Source: Bacteroidales bacterium
GTDB taxonomy: Bacteria; Bacteroidota; Bacteroidia; Bacteroidales; DTU049
Assembly (NCBI GenBank): GCA_018056215.1
Contig: JAGPGB010000004.1
Location: 1-19,044 of the forward strand
Direction: 5' to 3'
DNA: 19,044 bases
Shown here in pieces: positions 14,493-19,044 of the stretch. The notes below the pieces were generated by a model, which did not search any database, had not been told where the DNA came from, and saw only the letters and a list, made by a program, of their open reading frames with translations. The translations under genes and the position numbers were made by a program. Position 1 is the stretch's first letter; the number at the start of each line of letters is the position of its first letter.

Positions 14493-16193
14493 ATGAAAAA
14501 ATTATTTATTGCTTTTATTTTTATATTAATAACAGGTAATTTATATAGTAATCCGGTAGATTCAGTATTAGTTAAAACCATAGCAAAGAATTACTTTGAA
14601 TTTTTAAATCCTTCAAGAACTAATATAGAAATCAAAAATATTATTACTATATACTATAACGGATATCCAAGCTATTATATAGTAAATTTTATCGGAAATG
14701 GTTATATAGCTGTTTCAGCTAATAATGCAACTATACCAATTTTAATGTATTCTTATGGTGGTGAATATAAAGAAACTGATTTTCATAACCCTGCCTATTT
14801 AGATTGGATGGAAAATTACAGTAAAGAAATTGACTCAGTTAGAATAAATAATATTCCAAATGATTCAACTATTCAGGAATGGGACAATATTATCAATAAA
14901 AATTTTCCTAATTATAAAGCAGAGATTATTGTTGATACTTTAATAACAACAAAATGGGGCCAGGGTTGTTACTATAATAAATTATGTCCTTCTAATAATG
15001 ATTGTAATTGTGGACATTGCAATGTAGGTTGCGTTGCTGTAGCTATGGCACAAGTTATGAAATACTGGATGCATCCAGTACATTCTACATACAAGGATTA
15101 TGACTGGTGTAATATGCCAGATATACTATTATCAAGCTCTACAAACTTTAATATAGAAAAAAATGCAATTGCAACTCTTATGCATAATTGTGGTGTAAAG
15201 GCAAACATGAATTACTGTATTTTTTTAGGTGGTGGATGTCAATCTTTTGCATGGCCAACTGATGCAAGAAAAGCTTTAGTTAATGACTTTGGATATAGTG
15301 ATAATGCTAATATTGATAGGCGTCAATATTATTCCAAAAAAAATTGGATTAAAAAATTAAAAACTGAATTAGATAATAAAAGACCTGTAATATATTTTAG
15401 TTTAAATGGATTATTTGGTGGTGGTCATGCTTTTATTATTGATGGTTATAATAGTGATGATAAATTCCATATTAATTGGGGGTGGAATGGAAATGATAAT
15501 GAATGGTATGAAATTGGAGACTTAACACCTGGTCCTTTTAATTTCAATCTAAAACATCGAGCAATTTTTAATTTATACCCTGCCTGGTATATAAATTGTA
15601 ATAGCGTATTACAGGTTTCCCAAATTTATGAGTATATAAGTTATCTTTCTCATTTATATTATAATCCTGTAGCAGGGACTATTATAGCAGGAGGAAGTGA
15701 AACACCATTAACGATTCAAAGTGGTCAAACAGTTCATTATCAAGCATATAATCAAATAAACCTAAATGAAGGATTTACAGCTGAAGAAGGAAGTGATTTT
15801 ACTGCTGAAATTATTCCTTGTCCTGCTGAATGTAATAACAATGAGCTTGAAAGTGAAATGTTATCTAATAATTATGAATTTAATAATATTAATTATCAAA
15901 ATATAGAAAAAGAGAATATTTTAGAGAAAGATATTAAAAAAATTAATTATGAATCTGACATTTTTGTTTATCCAAATCCAAACAATGGTAAGTTCATTAT
16001 ATTATTTGAAAATTATAAAAATAATATAAATGCAGATATATCTATTATGGATATTTTAGGCAATATTGTTTACACTTCAAAAGTAGTAAATAATCAATTG
16101 TATGTTGATTTATCAGACCTAAGCAATGGTATTTATATATTAAACATTATAGTAGATAATCAGATAATTAATAAAAAAATAATAAAACAATGA
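14493..16193 (+). CDS. Second secreted C10 cysteine protease with T9SS sorting domain
   Basis: 566 residues with the same layout as the first. Signal peptide 1-20; Spi-type propeptide about 21-130; C10 domain about 145-365 with Gln157 (KWGQ), Cys180 (VGCVAVAMAQVM), His312 (GHAFIIDGY) and NWGWNG (328-333); 3-coathanger-like domain about 390-443 (VAGTIIAGG ... FTAEIIPC); an Asn/Glu-rich linker; and a type A T9SS sorting domain (VYPNPNNGKF, ISIMDILGNIVY, LSNGIYIL). All catalytic residues are present. The CNCGHCNVGC stretch (171-180) parallels CNCFHCTAGC in the first copy. The sequences are well diverged outside motifs, so the duplication is old or the two were acquired separately. The stop overlaps the next ATG (ATGA). 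Confidence 0.93.
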   Translation: MKKLFIAFIFILITGNLYSNPVDSVLVKTIAKNYFEFLNPSRTNIEIKNIITIYYNGYPSYYIVNFIGNGYIAVSANNATIPILMYSYGGEYKETDFHNPAYLDWMENYSKEIDSVRINNIPNDSTIQEWDNIINKNFPNYKAEIIVDTLITTKWGQGCYYNKLCPSNNDCNCGHCNVGCVAVAMAQVMKYWMHPVHSTYKDYDWCNMPDILLSSSTNFNIEKNAIATLMHNCGVKANMNYCIFLGGGCQSFAWPTDARKALVNDFGYSDNANIDRRQYYSKKNWIKKLKTELDNKRPVIYFSLNGLFGGGHAFIIDGYNSDDKFHINWGWNGNDNEWYEIGDLTPGPFNFNLKHRAIFNLYPAWYINCNSVLQVSQIYEYISYLSHLYYNPVAGTIIAGGSETPLTIQSGQTVHYQAYNQINLNEGFTAEEGSDFTAEIIPCPAECNNNELESEMLSNNYEFNNINYQNIEKENILEKDIKKINYESDIFVYPNPNNGKFIILFENYKNNINADISIMDILGNIVYTSKVVNNQLYVDLSDLSNGIYILNIIVDNQIINKKIIKQ

Positions 16194-16888
16194 AAAAAAT
16201 TATTTTAATTGTATATTTAACATTAGCATATTGCTATCTTTTTTCTCAAGATTCAATAACTAAACATAGTTCATGGTCTATAACTTTAAATGTAAATACG
16301 ATTTATCCTACAACTAAACAATTCACTGAAAAATCGGAATATATAAATCCATCTTTTGGTTACTATTGGGATATTACTCCAAAGTGGTCAATAAATCCTC
16401 AGATTATAATAAATTATGAGAAAATAATCCTTGAAACTCCAAAGTCAGCATTTTCCATTGTTTCAGGTATAGGTTATATTCATAATTCGTATAATGCTAC
16501 GTATAAGGGATGGTATATTATGGATTTTCCACCTTATGGTGGCGAAGGAACGTTTAATGTAAAATTTAGAGAAAATTATATTGAAATGAATTTAGGTTTA
16601 GCTTATAATTTAAAATTTAATAAACACTTTATCTGGGAAAATAAATTTGTATTTGTTCCCGATATTTTTATAAAAGGTGACCCTCCGATGGCAGATCATG
16701 AATATAATTTGAATTGCAATCACTATTATTTATATTATCAAACAGGATTTAGGTTTCATTTATTTAATGATTTTTATTATGTTCCGACAATTAGTCTGCC
16801 TATTATTGAATTATGTAAAAAAAATAATAATCATTATGGCAATATAATAATAGGATTTACATTAACTTACACTAAAAAAGAGAAATGA
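16190..16888 (+). CDS. Exported beta-barrel-type outer-membrane protein
   Basis: 232 residues. Signal peptide 1-20 (YLFSQ), then alternating strands rich in aromatic residues (SFGYYWDITPKWSINPQIII, IEMNLGLAYNLKF, YLYYQTGFRFHLF, IIIGFTLTY), suggesting a barrel of about 10-12 strands. It overlaps the second C10 protease by 4 nt (ATGA), so the two are translationally coupled and probably act together, for instance at the outer membrane. No family recognised. Confidence 0.72.
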   Translation: MKKIILIVYLTLAYCYLFSQDSITKHSSWSITLNVNTIYPTTKQFTEKSEYINPSFGYYWDITPKWSINPQIIINYEKIILETPKSAFSIVSGIGYIHNSYNATYKGWYIMDFPPYGGEGTFNVKFRENYIEMNLGLAYNLKFNKHFIWENKFVFVPDIFIKGDPPMADHEYNLNCNHYYLYYQTGFRFHLFNDFYYVPTISLPIIELCKKNNNHYGNIIIGFTLTYTKKEK

Positions 16889-16898
16889 AAAAATTACA

Positions 16899-16906
16899 TA
16901 ATTTTG
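16899..16906 (+). promoter_or_regulatory. -7 element of module B
   Basis: TAATTTTG within a 15-nt word (16898-16912) identical to 10304-10318. It implies a fresh transcript for the lipoprotein gene at 16950, with a leader of about 37 nt. Confidence 0.6.
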
Positions 16907-16921
16907 AAAGAATAAAATACA

Positions 16922-16955
16922 ATTTCATACAAAACTAAATATTAAATATATGAAA
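16922..16955 (+). repeat. Duplicated gene leader, copy 1
   Basis: 34 nt running into the start codon of the gene at 16950, matching 18821-18854 at 32 of 34 positions (mismatches at 16926 and 16932). Confidence 0.9.
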
Positions 16956-17513
16956 AAATTATTGAATTTCTTAGTAATTCCTTTTTTTATGTTGATTATT
17001 ATTTTATCATCATGTGAAAAAGGAACAGGACCTTTGGGTTCTGGTTTGGTATTTTTAGCAAATAATTTTGATACTAAACTAAATTATGATACTTGTTATT
17101 GGAAAGATCTTCATATTAGTTTTATCTTTGATGGTACCTTAATGTTTTTAAATAACAACGATATCTACTTCACACCATCACATGGTTTTTATATCAAAAA
17201 AATGGAAATTTATACAATTAATGATTACAATGATAAATATAAAGCTAATAGTGATATTAGTGAGATTTTTGATATATATTTAATTCCGATTATTGACTAT
17301 GCAAAGCGATATAAAACAAGTTCTGATGATGATTTTATTTTTATAAGTAATGTTACAGATTTTAAAAATGGAAAATTAAATTATTTAAATTGTCTTATAT
17401 TAAACACACCTCCTTCTTTTGAAGGAGAGCAAAGATTTATTATAGAAATTGATAATGGGGCTGGTAAAATTATCAGAGATACTACAAAAAAAGTATATTT
17501 AAAAGTAAATTAA
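16950..17513 (+). CDS. Lipoprotein, DUF5034-like (paralog of 10335)
   Basis: 187 residues. Lipoprotein signal with LSSC and lipidated Cys22, then EKGTGP. The central segment IKKMEIYTINDYNDKYKANS, followed by DISEIFDIY, and the later LNTPPSFEGEQRFIIEIDNG align with the first module's lipoprotein and with the DUF5034 pattern as I recall it. It has its own promoter, sharing a core with that of the paralog, and lies 2 nt before the next gene, so it again opens an operon. Role unknown. Confidence 0.65.
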   Translation: MKKLLNFLVIPFFMLIIILSSCEKGTGPLGSGLVFLANNFDTKLNYDTCYWKDLHISFIFDGTLMFLNNNDIYFTPSHGFYIKKMEIYTINDYNDKYKANSDISEIFDIYLIPIIDYAKRYKTSSDDDFIFISNVTDFKNGKLNYLNCLILNTPPSFEGEQRFIIEIDNGAGKIIRDTTKKVYLKVN

Positions 17514-17515
17514 TT

Positions 17516-18142
17516 ATGAAGAAATTAGTTTTTGCAATAACTATGGTTTTATGTGTTATATCATTAATAGCACAAGAATCTGAGAATAAAAATAATAAAG
17601 AAATATATTTTACTATTACAAAACATAACTCTACATATAAATATTATAAAGATTATGACGGATATTTAGGAGCATCAATGGGTTTTGCATATTCATTTAA
17701 TGATAGATGGCAATTAGGGTGCGAATATAATTATGGATTTATGAAATTTCATGATGAATATTATAATTACATTTATGAACTAACTATTGTAAATACAAAT
17801 GCTAATGACCATACTATAAATATTGGAGTTAATTATAAATTTTTAAATAAAGAGAAATTTAATATTGCCGGATTCATAGGTACTGGCTTTGAACTGATAT
17901 ACCTAGTACCAAAATTAGAAAATATTAATTTTCATTATTCCAGCATGGGAATACCTATCACAGCTAAATTACGTTTTTCCTATGTAATAAATAAAAATTT
18001 CTCTTTATTTGCTGAATCAAAATGTTGGTATGGGTTTATGATAAATGATATTGCAAAATCGCGTTTTGATAATAAAACTAAAATATATTATTACACTACT
18101 TTCTTTTTCTCTTATGGCATAGGATTGAGCTATATGTTTTAA
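17516..18142 (+). CDS. Exported beta-barrel-type outer-membrane protein
   Basis: 208 residues. Signal peptide 1-20 (ISLIAQ). Strand-like segments typical of an outer-membrane barrel: GASMGFAYSFNDRWQLGCEY, INIGVNYKFLN, NIAGFIGTGFELIYL, ITAKLRFSYVI, FSYGIGLSYMF. It ends in a terminal Phe, a good beta-signal. It lies 2 nt after the module B lipoprotein and 15 nt before the next gene. No family recognised. Confidence 0.72.
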   Translation: MKKLVFAITMVLCVISLIAQESENKNNKEIYFTITKHNSTYKYYKDYDGYLGASMGFAYSFNDRWQLGCEYNYGFMKFHDEYYNYIYELTIVNTNANDHTINIGVNYKFLNKEKFNIAGFIGTGFELIYLVPKLENINFHYSSMGIPITAKLRFSYVINKNFSLFAESKCWYGFMINDIAKSRFDNKTKIYYYTTFFFSYGIGLSYMF

Positions 18143-18157
18143 AAAAATAATAAAATT

Positions 18158-18799
18158 ATGAGACAAATATTAAAAATCATTTTATTTTCATTATTCCTAT
18201 TTTCTATAACAGCCTATAGTCAATCTATTAAAGAAAATTATTTGGGTTTCGGTGCGTATGCTGGTGAAGGTACAGGTGTATTTATTGATTTTAAAATTTC
18301 TCCAAAAGTGAACATTGAGTGGGATTTTGCTTATCATGAACTATTTTATAAGTATGATTATTTAAAAAAATATAATAATGCATCTTTACTTCATTTAGAT
18401 TATAATAATATTTTCAGCACTTCTATACTTATCAATCATAAAGGTGAAATATCAAATAATAAACTTTACTATTACCTAGCTATTGGACCACAAATTAGAA
18501 TTATTCCCAAGCATACTACATTTTTTAATGAAAATATTTCACTACCACCCAATCTAATAATTATTGATGATCCTGAAACAAATTCATATTTTGAAATAGG
18601 ATTAAATCCACTAGTTGGTATTTTATATAAATTTAATAACAATTTATCTATATTCGGTAATATAGGCACATACACAGAAATAGCAGAAACATCATCTGGG
18701 AATTTCAAATTTTATACAAAAGATGTCTTTTTATGGACAAATTTTCAATTTCGCATTGGTATTAGTTATTATCTAGATAAGAAAATAAAATCAGAGTAA
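18158..18799 (+). CDS. Exported beta-barrel-type outer-membrane protein
   Basis: 213 residues. Signal peptide 1-22 (ITAYSQ). Barrel-like strands such as YLGFGAYAGEGTGVFIDFKI, VNIEWDFAYHE, YYYLAIGPQIRII, FEIGLNPLVGILYKF, FQFRIGISYYL. Its signal-peptide DNA shares 38 identical bases with the next gene. The body is not recognisably the same as that gene's visible part, beyond an F.-SPK motif. Confidence 0.72.
   Translation: MRQILKIILFSLFLFSITAYSQSIKENYLGFGAYAGEGTGVFIDFKISPKVNIEWDFAYHELFYKYDYLKKYNNASLLHLDYNNIFSTSILINHKGEISNNKLYYYLAIGPQIRIIPKHTTFFNENISLPPNLIIIDDPETNSYFEIGLNPLVGILYKFNNNLSIFGNIGTYTEIAETSSGNFKFYTKDVFLWTNFQFRIGISYYLDKKIKSE
18166..18203 (+). repeat. Duplicated signal-peptide DNA, copy 1
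   Basis: 38 nt identical to 18857-18894, covering codons 4-15 of both genes plus one base on each side. Confidence 0.92.
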
Positions 18800-18820
18800 T
18801 GAATGTACTAACCGTATATG

Positions 18821-18854
18821 ATTTAATACAGAACTAAATATTAAATATATGAAA
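18821..18854 (+). repeat. Duplicated gene leader, copy 2
   Basis: Counterpart of 16922-16955 at a distance of 1899 nt, running into ATG 18849. No TAnnTTTG element is seen between 18800 and 18848, so this gene is probably read from upstream. Confidence 0.9.
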
Positions 18855-19044
18855 CGAATATTAAAAATCATTTTATTTTCATTATTCCTATTTTTTCAAT
18901 TAGGATTGTATGGGCAGGAGAAAACAAATTCTATTGGGATTTATTACTCACAAAAATTTAATTATTTTTCATCTAAGGAAATAATAATAAATGATTGGTT
19001 GAGTTATGATTTTTCTCCTAAATTTAGTTATAATATTGGAATAG
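18849..19044 (+). CDS. Exported protein, probably beta-barrel type; 3' end cut by window
   Basis: 65 open codons to the window edge: MKRILKIILFSLFLFFQLGL, then YGQEKTNSIGIYYSQKF. The signal peptide ends about YGQ (23). The visible mature part (WLSYDFSPKFSYNIGI) resembles early strands of the preceding barrel genes. It combines two duplicated parts: its leader matches the gene at 16950 and its signal peptide matches the gene at 18158. Confidence 0.68.
   Translation, partial: MKRILKIILFSLFLFFQLGLYGQEKTNSIGIYYSQKFNYFSSKEIIINDWLSYDFSPKFSYNIGI
18857..18894 (+). repeat. Duplicated signal-peptide DNA, copy 2
   Basis: 38 nt identical to 18166-18203. Confidence 0.92.

Overview
The window comes from a very AT-rich member of the Bacteroidota. 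Four things point there: near-perfect TAnnTTTG (-7) promoter elements in front of most transcription units, an almost complete lack of Shine-Dalgarno sequences, two secreted proteases with C-terminal type IX secretion (T9SS) sorting domains, and families typical of this phylum (DPS-like ferritin, DUF4476, probable DUF5034 lipoproteins). Order or genus cannot be settled from the sequence alone.

Positions 1-9900 are mostly core genes in short units on both strands. They are the 5' part of a DPS-like ferritin gene (minus), tRNA-His(GTG) (minus), der plus an Hsp15-like S4 gene (plus), a porin-like outer-membrane protein and anmK (both minus, separate promoters), a three-gene plus-strand operon of exported proteins (FlgT-N-like, LPP20-like, Q-rich DUF4476), and murF (minus). 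der and hslR serve ribosome assembly and rescue; anmK and murF serve peptidoglycan recycling and synthesis. The ferritin gene appears to start at ATT behind a perfect AAGGAGG.

Positions 9890-10334 are a non-coding junction. It has seven GTTTAA units at 10-11 bp phase, then a 128-nt stretch with no G on the plus strand whose complement carries four GGG tracts.

Positions 10335-19044 are an accessory block, all on the plus strand, in which every protein of ordinary length carries an export signal. Module A (10335-16888) holds a DUF5034-like lipoprotein, a C10 (SpeB-like) protease, a 54-codon ORF resembling only the C-terminal tail of large surface/tail-fibre proteins, a beta-barrel protein, two tandem paralogous lipoproteins with surface-export-like signals, a second C10 protease and another beta-barrel protein, with small gaps or overlaps. 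Module B (16950 to the window end) restarts with the same promoter core and a second DUF5034-like lipoprotein, then three beta-barrel-type genes, the last cut by the window edge. Repeated leaders and signal-peptide segments show growth by local duplication. The likeliest reading is a secreted-protease locus with its surface lipoproteins and outer-membrane partners; the functional links between these genes are inferred.
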